The notes under the pieces: model-generated | What the model was told of the DNA's origin: nothing | What the model saw: only the letters and a program-made list of their open reading frames with translations | Database searches by the model: none | Part shown: in pieces, positions 44,358-53,494 of the stretch | Position numbering within the stretch: position 1 is the first letter of the stretch | Layout: every line of letters starts with the position of its first letter | Source: VAZQ01 sp963725185 | GTDB taxonomy: Bacteria; Pseudomonadota; Alphaproteobacteria; Rhizobiales; Xanthobacteraceae | Length of the DNA: 64,000 nucleotides | Direction of reading: 5' to 3' | NCBI GenBank assembly: GCA_963725185.1 | Contig: CAVRXO010000007.1 | Span: 1 to 64,000, forward strand | Translations under genes and position numbers: made by a program

Positions 44358-45365
44358 ATGACAATCCTGGTCACCGGCGGTGCCGGCTATATCGGCAGCC
44401 ACATGGTTCATGCGCTCGTCGATGCCGGCGAATCCGTCGTCGTGCTGGACAATCTTTCGACCGGCTTCCCATGGGCCGTGCCCAAGCTGGTTCCGCTCGT
44501 GGTCGGCGAGACCGGCGACCAAGCGCTGGTGGGGGCACTGATCGCCGAGCGTGGCATCGAGAGCGTCATTCATTTTGCCGCTTCGATCGTGGTCCCCGAT
44601 TCGGTCGCCGATCCGCTGGGATACTATCGCAACAACACGGTGAACTCGCGCGCCTTGATCGAGACCGCGATCAAGGGAGGCGTGCGCCAATTCATCTTCT
44701 CCTCCACCGCCGCGGTCTACGGCAATCCCCGCCGCATTCCCATCAATGAGGACGACGCTGCCGTTCCGATGTCGCCCTATGGCTCCTCCAAGCTGATGAC
44801 GGAGATCATGCTGCGGGATGCGGGCGTCGCGCACGGGCTGAACTATCTCATCTTGCGCTATTTCAACGTCGCCGGCGCGGATCCATTGATGCGGGCCGGG
44901 CAATCCACCAAAGGGGCAACGCACCTCATCAAGGTCGCGGTCGAGACGGCGCTCGGCCTGCGCCCCATGATCGAGGTCTTCGGCACCGACTACGAGACTC
45001 CGGACGGCACCTGCATCCGCGATTATATTCACGTGTCGGATCTGGTTCGCGCACATTCCGACGCGCTGCGCCATCTGCGCGGCGGCGGCGCCTCGGTCAC
45101 CCTCAATTGCGGCTATGGCAGCGGCTTCTCGGTGCGCGACGTGATCGACACCGTCAAGCGCGTCTCGGGCGTCGACTTCAAGGTCACATCGAGCGGCCGC
45201 CGTCCCGGCGATCCCGCTGCCATCGTCGCGGATTGCGCGCGGCTGCGCGCACTGCTGGGCTGGGTCCCGCAGTTCGACGATCTTGAGACTATCGTCGACC
45301 ATGCGCTGAAATGGGAGCGGCACCGGGCCACCATCAACGCAGCCGCACTGCCGGGGAGCCGGTAG
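44358..45365 (+). CDS. galE: UDP-glucose 4-epimerase
   Basis: This 335-residue SDR protein starts TILVTGGAGYIGSHMVHALV. It has VIHFAASIVVPDSVADPLGY, FSSTAAVYGNPRRIPINEDD, PMSPYGSSKLMTEIMLRDA with the catalytic Ser/Tyr/Lys set, and RYFNVAGADPLMRAGQSTKG. DYETPDGTCIRDYIHVSDL is the classic GalE C-terminal signature. It interconverts UDP-glucose and UDP-galactose. The gene lies 126 bases after waaF on the same strand, ahead of the ABC exporter. Confidence 0.93.
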   Translation: MTILVTGGAGYIGSHMVHALVDAGESVVVLDNLSTGFPWAVPKLVPLVVGETGDQALVGALIAERGIESVIHFAASIVVPDSVADPLGYYRNNTVNSRALIETAIKGGVRQFIFSSTAAVYGNPRRIPINEDDAAVPMSPYGSSKLMTEIMLRDAGVAHGLNYLILRYFNVAGADPLMRAGQSTKGATHLIKVAVETALGLRPMIEVFGTDYETPDGTCIRDYIHVSDLVRAHSDALRHLRGGGASVTLNCGYGSGFSVRDVIDTVKRVSGVDFKVTSSGRRPGDPAAIVADCARLRALLGWVPQFDDLETIVDHALKWERHRATINAAALPGSR

Positions 45366-45569
45366 GCCAAATTTGGAGCATCCCGGTGAAAGCCGCGGAC
45401 AGCCCAAGCGACCCGCTTGGAGCCGCTCTTTTGGCTTGAATAAAGTGCCCGGGCGGGGGATACGAGCTTGCGGCGCGGAACGGCAATCCGCGGGCGAGAG
45501 ACCATCGAGCGAATTCTGCATATCGGCGGATTCGCCATCAGCGAATTCGGCTGGGCGGGCGGACGGCGG

Positions 45570-47375
45570 ATGCTCCAAGCGGTTCTTCCATCTTCAACCT
45601 CCGATCCGCGCGACACGCTGGTCGTGATCCGGCGGCTGGTGGTCGAGTTCGGGCTCCGGCAATGGCGCCGCTACGCTCTCGCCTTCCTGCTGATGGGCAT
45701 CGCTGCGGCCTGCACGGCCATCCCCGCCTATCTGATCGGCGACCTGGTCAACATGGTCAATGTCCAGCACAATTTTCCCGGCGTGGTCGCGCTCGGGGTG
45801 GGAGCCGCCACGGTCTTCGCGCTCAGAGGCGTGTCGACCTACGGGCAAACCATCATGTTGTCGCGCATCGCCAGCCACATCATCGCCGAGAACCAGCGCC
45901 GCTTGTTCAGCAAGCTGCTCAACGAAAGCATCGGCTTTTTCTCCAATCGCCACTCTTCCGAATTCGCGGCTCGGCTCATGACCGGGGCGGTCGCGGCGAC
46001 GCAGGTCCTCAATTTGCTCATCACTTCGGTCGGCCGCGATCTCTTCTCGCTGATCGGTCTCGTCGGCGTCATGGTCCTGCAAGACCCGCTGCTCACGACC
46101 GTGACTCTCGTCGTGTGTCCGCCCGCGATGCTGCTCCTGCGCGCGATGATCAAGCGCATTCGGGGCATCGCCAGGGCGCAGTTCACCGGCTGGACCCGCA
46201 TTCTGGAGACGCTGCAGGAGACGCTGCAAGGCATCCGCATCGTCAAGGCCTTCACGCTCGAGGATGTCCTGCGCGCGCGCTTCGACGCCAACGTCGCGGC
46301 AGTCGAGCGGGAGGCCAACAAGATGGCCCGCGTCGCCAATCGCACGTCGCCCATGATGGACATTCTGGGCGGCTTTGCCCTGTCGGGTGCCTTGATTTAT
46401 GGAGGCCACCGGGTGATCGAGAATGCGGCCTCCGCCGGCGCGCTTTTTTCGTTCATCACCGCCTTCTTGCTCGCCATCGAGCCGGCCAAGCGGCTCGCTC
46501 GCTTCAACATCGACCTCAGCAGCAACTTGGTCGCGGTCCACATTCTGTTCGAGATCATCGACAGCGCTCCCACCGAGCCCGCCGACGACGATCGGCCGCA
46601 ACTCGCCCTCACTGCGGGACGGGTCGAGTTCTCCCGGGTCGGATTCGCCTATCGGCCGGGCGATCCGGTGATCCGAGATCTGTCGTTCGTCGCCGAGCCC
46701 GCGCAGGTGACGGCGCTGGTCGGTCACTCGGGCGGCGGCAAATCGACCATCCTCAACTTGATTCCGCGCTTCTACGAGGTATCGAGCGGCACGATCGCCA
46801 TTGACGGGCAGGACGTGGCGGCGGTATCGCGACGATCATTGCGCCGGCACATCGGCTATGTGGGCCAGGACGTCTTCCTGTTCCATGGGACGGTCCGCGA
46901 CAACATCGCCTTCGGCAAGCCCGACGCGAGCGAAGCCGAGATCGTGGCGGCCGCCAGGGCCGCGCATGCCCATGAATTCATCATGGCGTGCTCGGCCGGC
47001 TACGACACGCCGGTGGGCGAGCGCGGCCTGCAACTGTCGGGCGGCGAGCGCCAGCGCATCTCCATCGCGCGCGCGCTCATCAAGGATGCGCCGATCATCC
47101 TGCTGGACGAAGCCACCGCCGCGCTCGACTCCGAGTCTGAGCGTTATGTCCAGGACGCGATCGCAAAACTGTGCGTGGGCCGCACCACCATCGTCATCGC
47201 CCATCGCTTGGCCACCGTCATGAATGCCGATCGCATCCTGGTGATCGAGGCCGGCCAGATCGTCGAGACCGGGCGCCACGACGAGCTGCTTCGCAAGGGC
47301 GGACGCTACGCCTCGTTCTGCCGCCTGCAACTGGAGCAGGAGGCGCCGGTGGCGGCGCTCGCGGCCCTGCCTTGA
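45570..47375 (+). CDS. MsbA-like ABC transporter (fused membrane and ATPase domains)
   Basis: This is a 601-residue half-transporter from the ATG at 45570 (LQAVLPSSTSDPRDTLVVIR); the frame is open to 45468. Six membrane segments lie in the first 330 residues (for example YALAFLLMGIAAACTAIPAY). The ATPase has Walker A (GHSGGGKSTILNL), the Q-loop YVGQDVFLFHGTVRDNIAFG, the signature LQLSGGERQRISIARALIKD and Walker B IILLDEATAALD, then HRLATVMNADRI. Such dimers flip lipid A-core or polyprenyl-linked glycans across the inner membrane. Its place after galE and before lipid-linked transferase genes supports lipid-linked glycan export. Confidence 0.9.
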   Translation: MLQAVLPSSTSDPRDTLVVIRRLVVEFGLRQWRRYALAFLLMGIAAACTAIPAYLIGDLVNMVNVQHNFPGVVALGVGAATVFALRGVSTYGQTIMLSRIASHIIAENQRRLFSKLLNESIGFFSNRHSSEFAARLMTGAVAATQVLNLLITSVGRDLFSLIGLVGVMVLQDPLLTTVTLVVCPPAMLLLRAMIKRIRGIARAQFTGWTRILETLQETLQGIRIVKAFTLEDVLRARFDANVAAVEREANKMARVANRTSPMMDILGGFALSGALIYGGHRVIENAASAGALFSFITAFLLAIEPAKRLARFNIDLSSNLVAVHILFEIIDSAPTEPADDDRPQLALTAGRVEFSRVGFAYRPGDPVIRDLSFVAEPAQVTALVGHSGGGKSTILNLIPRFYEVSSGTIAIDGQDVAAVSRRSLRRHIGYVGQDVFLFHGTVRDNIAFGKPDASEAEIVAAARAAHAHEFIMACSAGYDTPVGERGLQLSGGERQRISIARALIKDAPIILLDEATAALDSESERYVQDAIAKLCVGRTTIVIAHRLATVMNADRILVIEAGQIVETGRHDELLRKGGRYASFCRLQLEQEAPVAALAALP

Positions 47376-47484
47376 ACGACGAGCCCGGCCGCGCGATCCC
47401 ACGCAATCGATGGCTCCTATTTCGGAAAAGTGAGATGATCTCGCCTGATCGGAGCGGCCGCACGTTGTTCCCGGGACCGTTCAT

Positions 47485-48723
47485 ATGCTACGCAAATTCG
47501 AACCTCCCGATCCGGCAATGATCGGCCCCAGCGGCTGTTCCATTGCGCAACACGATCCCGGCCCCATGCGCGTCCTAGACGGATCGACGCCCGACAGCGT
47601 GAGCGAAATCGATCCGTCGCAATCGGCGCAGCCGCGGCCCGCCCCCGAGCTCAGCATCGTGGTTCCGACTTTCAATGAGCGGGAGAACATTCCGCGTCTC
47701 GTCGCCACGCTCAAGGCCGCGCTTCCCGACATTGCCTGGGAGCTCATCGTCGTCGACGACAATTCGCCCGACGGCACATCCGAGACGACCAAGCAAATCG
47801 CCGCGGCCGACTCCCGCATCCGCTGCATTCGCCGCGTCGGGCGGCGCGGCTTGGCGGGTGCTTGCCTCGAAGGAATCCTCGCGAGCCAAGCCCGATACGT
47901 GGCCGTGATGGACGGCGATCTCCAGCACGACGAACGGCTGCTCCTGCCCATGCTGCAGCTGTTGCGTCGCGAGGCCGTCAACATGGTGGTGGCGACGCGC
48001 TATGCCGACGGCGGCTCCGCCACGGTACTGTCGTCGCAGCGCGCCTGGGGCAGCCGCCTGGCAACACGGCTCGCGCATCGCCTGTTGAAGCTTGAGCTCA
48101 GCGACCCGATGAGCGGGTTCTTCATGCTTCGCCGCGAGCTGGTCGAGGAGATCGCCCCCAGGCTCTCCACCCAGGGCTTCAAGATCCTGCTCGACATCGT
48201 GGTCACGGCCGGCGACAGCCTGCGGATCAGCGAGCTGCCGTTCACGTTCCGCCAACGGCTGTACGGCGAAAGCAAGCTCGATGCCGGCGTCGCGCTCGAA
48301 TATGTCGGCCTGTTATTGGCCAAGGCGACCGACGACCGGGTCTCGCTGCGATTTACGCTTTTCTGCCTGGTCGGCATGATCGGCATCGGCGTGCATTTCG
48401 TCACGCTGTCCGTCGGCTACGACCTGCTCGGGATCCAATTCGTGTGGGCGCAGACACTGGCGATGATGGTCGCCATCGCCAGCAACTTCGTCATCAACAA
48501 CGCGCTGACCTATCGCGATCGGCGCCTGCGCGGCTTCACCTTCTTCAGCGGCCTGTTGCGCTTCTACCTGGTCTCGATGGCCGGCTTGGTCTCCAATATC
48601 GGCGTCAGCGATTGGCTGTTCGTCAACGCCCAGAAATGGTGGGTGGCCGGCCTCGCCGGCGCGGTGATCGGCGTGGTCTGGAACTATGTGGTGGCATCGC
48701 ATTTTGTGTGGCGCGACCGGTGA
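47485..48723 (+). CDS. DPM1-like GT2 glycosyltransferase fused to a GtrA membrane domain
   Basis: The first 40 of 412 residues are a weak leader. Residues 55-280 form a dolichol-phosphate-mannose-synthase-like GT2 (LSIVVPTFNERENIPRLVAT, LIVVDDNSPDGTSETTKQIA, VAVMDGDLQHDERLLLPML, SDPMSGFFMLRRELVEEIAP). Residues 285-412 carry four hydrophobic segments of the GtrA type (FTLFCLVGMIGIGVHFVTLS, FVINNALTYRDRRL, AVIGVVWNYVVASHFVW). GtrB-like enzymes load a sugar onto undecaprenyl phosphate and GtrA-like domains help flip it. The convergent ArnT-like gene could use that lipid-linked sugar in the periplasm. Confidence 0.9.
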   Translation: MLRKFEPPDPAMIGPSGCSIAQHDPGPMRVLDGSTPDSVSEIDPSQSAQPRPAPELSIVVPTFNERENIPRLVATLKAALPDIAWELIVVDDNSPDGTSETTKQIAAADSRIRCIRRVGRRGLAGACLEGILASQARYVAVMDGDLQHDERLLLPMLQLLRREAVNMVVATRYADGGSATVLSSQRAWGSRLATRLAHRLLKLELSDPMSGFFMLRRELVEEIAPRLSTQGFKILLDIVVTAGDSLRISELPFTFRQRLYGESKLDAGVALEYVGLLLAKATDDRVSLRFTLFCLVGMIGIGVHFVTLSVGYDLLGIQFVWAQTLAMMVAIASNFVINNALTYRDRRLRGFTFFSGLLRFYLVSMAGLVSNIGVSDWLFVNAQKWWVAGLAGAVIGVVWNYVVASHFVWRDR

Positions 48724-48735
48724 TCTCCTTCCCGC

Positions 48736-50283
48736 TCACGGCTGCGGCGGCACGATCGCATAGTGCACGGTCGACGGGGTTCTGGGATAGAGCGTCTGTC
48801 GCGGCAGCGTCAGCGGCGGCTGCATCTGGGCGCGCGGGAATGCCGCCTCGAGATTTGCCGGCAGCTCGTCGGGCTTGCCTCCCTCCCAGAGCAGCACGGC
48901 GCCGCGGCGGCTGAGATCGCCCGGGTCGATCCAGGGGCTCAATGCCGGGATGCCGTGCACAATCACATGCGGCCGGTCGGGTGAATAGACCGCCACCGTG
49001 TTGGCGGCAAATTCTCCGGCTCCCGACGAGGGGAAATCCGCCCCTCCCACATAGACGAGCGGCATCCCGGTCAGCTCGTGCCACTGCCGTGTGACCGTAT
49101 CGGCCAATAGTTTCCCGGGGAACTGCGTCGCCTTTGGCCGGTCGCGCAAGAACGGCTCGAGCAGCTCCACCGCCGCATAGGCCACCGGCATCGCGATCAA
49201 CACGACGAGGCAGGCACGCGCGAACAGGCGCAGCCGCGCCGCATCCGTTGTGGGCGCCAGATACACCACGGCCGCGAGCGGCAGGAACGTCCATAACGGG
49301 TAGCCCCACATGGCGACGCCAAGGCGCCCGAACAGCGCCAAGCCCACCGTGACCACAACGAACGGACCGAGCGCCAGAGCCATGACGTAGCGGCGCGCGA
49401 ATGCGCCCGACGGGTCGGGCGGGGTCGCGCCGGGCCGCGGCCGGGTCAGCCCGATCGCCAGCAACGCGATCGTGGGCAGCAGGAAGAAGAGCTGGCTCAC
49501 GGTCCAGAGCAGCGGGAACTCGAGCCATTGGTACCAATGCACCGCCGAGCGGGCGCGCTCGTCGGCATATTGGAGCGGCAGGAAGTCGTTCTCGAGCAGC
49601 CATGCCAGATGCGGAAGAATCAGCATCAAAGAGATGGCAGCCATCAGGTACGGGCCCGGCGTTCGCCACGCGCGACGGGCAAATGGATCGAGCAGAAGGA
49701 CAAGCCCGAGCGGCACGGCAAGCGCAACGACGGTATATTTGGTCCAGGCCGCGAGCGCGAGCCAGAGGCCCGACAAGATCCAGTCGACGGCGCGCCCCGC
49801 CGTGATCGCCCGGTACACGAACAGCCCGGTCAGGGCCCAGAACGGCAATTGCAGCACGTCGTGATTGAATTTCACCGCGGTGAAATTGAAGAAATGCAAG
49901 CCTTCGAGCGCCAGCACCGCGATGAGCGCGCTCTGCGGGCTCGTCACCTCGCGACCGAGACGCCAGACCGCATAAAGAGCGATCACGGCGGCCAGCGGAC
50001 CCAGCAGGTAAACGGCGTCGACGCCGCCCACACGATAGGCGAGATCGTCGATCCACCACGGCAGCGGGGGGTGTTTCCAATAGCCGAGCTGCCACTCCTT
50101 GCCCAGCGCCAATCCCTCCGCGAGATCGATCTGGAGATTGGGGCATATCAATGCCGGCAACGCGGTCCAAACAACGAGATGCAGGCCCAGCAGCCAGGTC
50201 AGCACGCGGCCGGGCTCGCGGAACGCGAACGCGATGACACCGTCAATTCCGCGCGGCTTGCGCTGGGCGATTGACTGTTCCAT
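48736..50283 (-). CDS. ArnT/PMT-like integral-membrane glycosyltransferase
   Basis: This 515-residue protein has about ten hydrophobic segments. It starts MEQSIAQRKPRGIDGVIAFA and has the GT39/GT83 loop ALGKEWQLGYWKHPPLPWWI near residue 65, with the acidic DLAEG just before. FNFTAVKFNHDVLQLPFWAL and LALAAWTKYTVVALAVPLGL follow, and there is a periplasmic C-terminal domain. These enzymes move a sugar from a polyprenyl phosphate onto lipid A, core or protein outside the inner membrane. It is convergent with the DPM1-GtrA gene (12 bases apart), which may supply its donor. Acceptor unknown. Confidence 0.88.
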   Translation of the reverse strand: MEQSIAQRKPRGIDGVIAFAFREPGRVLTWLLGLHLVVWTALPALICPNLQIDLAEGLALGKEWQLGYWKHPPLPWWIDDLAYRVGGVDAVYLLGPLAAVIALYAVWRLGREVTSPQSALIAVLALEGLHFFNFTAVKFNHDVLQLPFWALTGLFVYRAITAGRAVDWILSGLWLALAAWTKYTVVALAVPLGLVLLLDPFARRAWRTPGPYLMAAISLMLILPHLAWLLENDFLPLQYADERARSAVHWYQWLEFPLLWTVSQLFFLLPTIALLAIGLTRPRPGATPPDPSGAFARRYVMALALGPFVVVTVGLALFGRLGVAMWGYPLWTFLPLAAVVYLAPTTDAARLRLFARACLVVLIAMPVAYAAVELLEPFLRDRPKATQFPGKLLADTVTRQWHELTGMPLVYVGGADFPSSGAGEFAANTVAVYSPDRPHVIVHGIPALSPWIDPGDLSRRGAVLLWEGGKPDELPANLEAAFPRAQMQPPLTLPRQTLYPRTPSTVHYAIVPPQP

Positions 50284-50359
50284 AAGGATGCAGGCTACTC
50301 GGCGACGGGCTGGGATTCAATGCGTTCCCGGTTTCGGGCACGGAGGCACGACTTCAGGG

Positions 50360-51001
50360 ATGCCGCATAACTTCGATCTCGCTGCATTTCGCGCGACGCC
50401 GCTCGCAACAGAACCGTTCGCGTATCTCGTCGTGCCGGGATTCATCAAGCAAGACGCGTTGGCGCGCATCAACGCCGACTATCCCAAGATCGCCGAGCGG
50501 GGCAGCTTTCCGGCCGGCCAAGTCGATTTCGGTCCCGCCTTCCAGTCCCTGCTCGACGACCTGGAAAGCGACGAGTTCCGCGCAGCCTTCGAGCAGAAAT
50601 TTGGTCTTGAGCTCGCCGGTCGCCCCACCACGACGACGGTCCGCGGCCAATGCGGCGCCGGCGACGGAAAGATCCACACCAACTCGGTGAGCAAGATCAT
50701 CACCGTGCTGATCTACATGAATTCGGCCTGGGAAGAGCCCGGGGGACGCCTGCGTCTCTTGCGATCGGGCAACGATCTCAACGATATCATCGTCGAAGTG
50801 CCTCCGGCCGAGGGAACGATGCTCGCGTTCAAGCGCGCCGACAATTCCTGGCACGGGCACGAACCCTTCGTCGGCGAGCGCCGGGTCATCCAGTTCAACT
50901 GGGTGACGTCGGAAGGAAGCCGGCAGATTGTCATGTTGCGGCACCATGCCTCGGCATTGCTCAAACGGGTGCTCGCAACGGTGCTTCCGGGACCGCATTG
51001 A
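50360..51001 (+). CDS. 2OG-Fe(II) oxygenase-like protein with an altered iron-binding motif
   Basis: This 213-residue protein starts PHNFDLAAFRATPLATEPFA. It has GKIHTNSVSKIITVLIYMNS, PGGRLRLLRSGNDLNDIIVE, PPAEGTMLAFKRADNSWHGH and EPFVGERRVIQFNW. In the prolyl-4-hydroxylase-like fold the first motif should be His-x-Asp. Here it is His106-Thr-Asn108, so the usual acidic iron ligand is replaced. The distal His (165 or 167) and Arg175 are kept. The family hydroxylates sugars or proteins, and in polysaccharide loci it is sometimes found beside transferases. It may be inactive, or the change may be a single-base error. Confidence 0.8.
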   Translation: MPHNFDLAAFRATPLATEPFAYLVVPGFIKQDALARINADYPKIAERGSFPAGQVDFGPAFQSLLDDLESDEFRAAFEQKFGLELAGRPTTTTVRGQCGAGDGKIHTNSVSKIITVLIYMNSAWEEPGGRLRLLRSGNDLNDIIVEVPPAEGTMLAFKRADNSWHGHEPFVGERRVIQFNWVTSEGSRQIVMLRHHASALLKRVLATVLPGPH

Positions 51002-51062
51002 GGGCACGGACGCCGGCCTGGAATTTCGGAATTGGTCTTTCGATTCCGTGAAACCGGTCGGT

Positions 51063-51224
51063 GTAGGGTAGGCAAAGGCGGCCGAGGCTCCGCCGCATCG
51101 CCACGACGCGCATTCCGCCGTGCCCACGCGGACGTGCACGCGGGTCCTTCGCGCTGCGCGTGGGCACGGCGGAAACCGTGCCGTTAATAGATCGAAGCTT
51201 CGGGGCCGCCTTTGCCCACCCTAC
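51063..51224. repeat. Nested palindromic intergenic element
   Basis: Outer arms of 21 bases (51063-51083 and 51204-51224; GTAGGGTAGGCAAAGGCGG at the left) pair with one mismatch. Inner arms CCGCCGTGCCCACGCG (51115-51130) and its exact complement (51157-51172) form a second hairpin. This looks like a rhizobial intergenic mobile palindrome. It lies between the oxygenase and the WaaC-like gene. Confidence 0.85.
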
Positions 51225-51295
51225 GGTACCGCGCGGTATGATTCGAATTCCGGGAACACTGTGTTAGGAAGCTAGAATCCAAATTGCCGACGGGA

Positions 51296-52492
51296 ATGGA
51301 CTTGCCCCTCGACCTTGCATTGCTCCGGTACCAGGAATTCCGCAGAATTCTGCTGATCAAGCTGTCGGCGGTTGGCGACGTCATCCACACGATCCCGGTG
51401 CTGAACAAATTGAGGCGGCGCTACGCTTCGGCGCGCATCGACTGGCTGACGACCCTGCCCATTGCCGAGCTGCTCCGGCATCATCCGGCGATCACCAACA
51501 TCGTCGAATTTGACCGCACAGAGTGGTCGGCGGGTTGGCTCTGGCCGGCGTTCGCGAGCTCGGCGCGGCTCGCCGCCAAGCTCAGGGCAGTCGACTACGA
51601 CCTTGTGGTCGACATGCACGGGCAGTTCCGTACCGCCGCGCTGACCCTTGCGACCGGTGCGCCCGTGCGGGTCGGATTCGATCGACCGCGCCCCGAGGTG
51701 TGGGGGGCATCGGGCCGCACCCTGCCGCGGGAGGCGCGCAAGCACGCCTGGAAGGGCGCCCGCGAAGGTTCGTGGCTGGCCTATACGCACCACATCCGCG
51801 TGCCGACGCTCGACGTGCATGCCGTCGATCGTTACCTCAGCGTCGGCCCCCTGCTCGGCCTCGACGAGGAGGCGGCCGATTTCTCGTTTCCGATCCCGGC
51901 CGCCGCGACCGATCGGATCGACAGCTTGCTGCAGGCGCACGGCGTGAGCGGCGCCGGCGCGCGGCCCCAGCTCACGATCGCACCCGGGACCATCTGGGAA
52001 ACCAAGCATTGGCGCACCGAAGGCTTTGCCGAGGTGGCGCGTCACTTCATGCGCAAGGGTTTTGCCGTCGTGCTGATCGGATCGGCCCGCGAACGTGCGG
52101 CCTGCGACGCGGTGGCCAGCCTGGCGCCCGGCTGCGTCAACCTCGCCGGCGAAACGACGCTCAGCGAGCTGGCCGCGATCATCGATCGCTCGACCATCTG
52201 CCTGACCAATGATTCCGGTCCCATGCATCTCGCCGTGGCGCTCGCGCGGCCGGTGGTGAGCATATTCGGCCCGACCGATCCGGTTTGGATCGGCCCCTAC
52301 CGGCGCGCCGATGCGGTGCTGCAAGCCGGCCTGCCCTGCGCGCCGTGCTACCTGCGCCGGCTGAGCCGCTGCCCGCACGATCATGCCTGCATGCGCGAAG
52401 TCTCGGCGCGGGCCGTGATCGAACGGATCGAGACCGGCTTGATGGAATTGCGCGCGATCGCGCCGACCGATCGCCTCGGCGGGAACGGCTAA
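51296..52492 (+). CDS. waaC: GT9 heptosyltransferase, WaaC-like
   Basis: The 398-residue protein is read from the ATG at 51296; a TTG at 51284 is open. It shows RILLIKLSAVGDVIHTIPVL, then LRRRYASARIDWLTTLPIAE, and YDLVVDMHGQFRTAALTLAT. The donor site has APGTIWETKHWRTEGFAEVA, STICLTNDSGPMHLAVALAR and SIFGPTDPVWIGPYRRADAV. This fits heptosyltransferase I, which adds the first heptose to Kdo-lipid A. Its 3' end overlaps the convergent GT2 stop by 4 bases. It needs the ADP-heptose made by HldE and HldD at 40-43 kb. Confidence 0.9.
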   Translation: MDLPLDLALLRYQEFRRILLIKLSAVGDVIHTIPVLNKLRRRYASARIDWLTTLPIAELLRHHPAITNIVEFDRTEWSAGWLWPAFASSARLAAKLRAVDYDLVVDMHGQFRTAALTLATGAPVRVGFDRPRPEVWGASGRTLPREARKHAWKGAREGSWLAYTHHIRVPTLDVHAVDRYLSVGPLLGLDEEAADFSFPIPAAATDRIDSLLQAHGVSGAGARPQLTIAPGTIWETKHWRTEGFAEVARHFMRKGFAVVLIGSARERAACDAVASLAPGCVNLAGETTLSELAAIIDRSTICLTNDSGPMHLAVALARPVVSIFGPTDPVWIGPYRRADAVLQAGLPCAPCYLRRLSRCPHDHACMREVSARAVIERIETGLMELRAIAPTDRLGGNG

Positions 52493-53319
52493 ATTCCAGA
52501 GCGGGCGGTCAGCCCCGATAGTCCGACGGTTGCCCTGACGCGCTCGCCGCGGATGACCGCGGCCAGCAGGTCCTCGTTTTCGGGCAACCGCGAACGGTCG
52601 TTCTCGCGGTGCCACAGATGGAGCACCGCGGTCGCGAACCGGCCGTCCTTGCGCCGTATGCCCGCCCGCATCAGGCGAATGATGATATCGAAGTCTTCGC
52701 GGCCCCAGCCGCTGAAGGCGGCATCGAAGCCGTCGACCTGATCGAGATCGCTGCGACGGATCGCCAGATTGGTGCCGCGGGCGCTCCGCCAGGCGCTGCC
52801 GGCGACGTGGCGCAACGGCCCAAGCGGCAGGGTCACGAGCGGCAACAGGCGATTGACCTCGCCGTTCAGCCGCGCCAATGCCCATTGCCGGAACACCCAG
52901 CGCTCCGGCTCGATGCAGTCGCGCAGAATTCGTGCCGTCATCGTCTCCGACAGCAGGACCCGGTTGCCGGCGACAAACCACCCGGGTTCCGCCAACCGCC
53001 GATGCGCGGCGACAAAACCCGGGCGCGGGATGCAGTCGCCGTCGAGAAAAACACAAACCTCGCCCGAGCTCGCAAGGATTGCGCAATTCCTGATCTCGGC
53101 GAGGCGAAAGCCGCAATCTTCGTGCCTGACATGGATCAGGCGACGGCCGGGTCGCGAAGCCCAAGCCTCGACCACCCGCGCGGTCGCAGGCCCGGAGCCG
53201 TCGTCGGCAACGATCACCTCGAAGCCCCGGTCGGACTGCGCCGACAGCCCCCGCAGCACGGCATCGAGAGCATCTTCGCGATTGTATGTCGCGACAATGA
53301 TTGAGATCAGCTCATTCAC
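52489..53319 (-). CDS. GT2-family glycosyltransferase with galactosyltransferase-like C-terminus
   Basis: This 276-residue GT-A enzyme starts MNELISIIVATYNREDALDA. It has FEVIVADDGSGPATARVVEA, CVFLDGDCIPRPGFVAAH (DxD site) and FSGWGREDFDIIIRLMRAGI, the last being the Glyco_transf_7C pattern. HLWHRENDRSRLPENEDLL near the end is also typical. It probably adds a hexose to LPS core or O-chain; the sugar is not deducible. It is the last sugar gene of the locus and is convergent with the WaaC-like gene. Confidence 0.87.
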   Translation of the reverse strand: MNELISIIVATYNREDALDAVLRGLSAQSDRGFEVIVADDGSGPATARVVEAWASRPGRRLIHVRHEDCGFRLAEIRNCAILASSGEVCVFLDGDCIPRPGFVAAHRRLAEPGWFVAGNRVLLSETMTARILRDCIEPERWVFRQWALARLNGEVNRLLPLVTLPLGPLRHVAGSAWRSARGTNLAIRRSDLDQVDGFDAAFSGWGREDFDIIIRLMRAGIRRKDGRFATAVLHLWHRENDRSRLPENEDLLAAVIRGERVRATVGLSGLTARSGI

Positions 53320-53494
53320 GGCGGTGTATTTCCAGCCATACCTTCATGTATCGGCAATAGCGGCCCTCGGCATCGGCGACCGCAAGCAGAAATCCTTCAG
53401 CCCCGTCGAGGATGCCGGCACGCAGCACACAAGCGCGCCGGAAGGAGGCAAGCCCGTGGCCGATCCGTGGCGCAAGCGATTGCCCGCATGCGCG

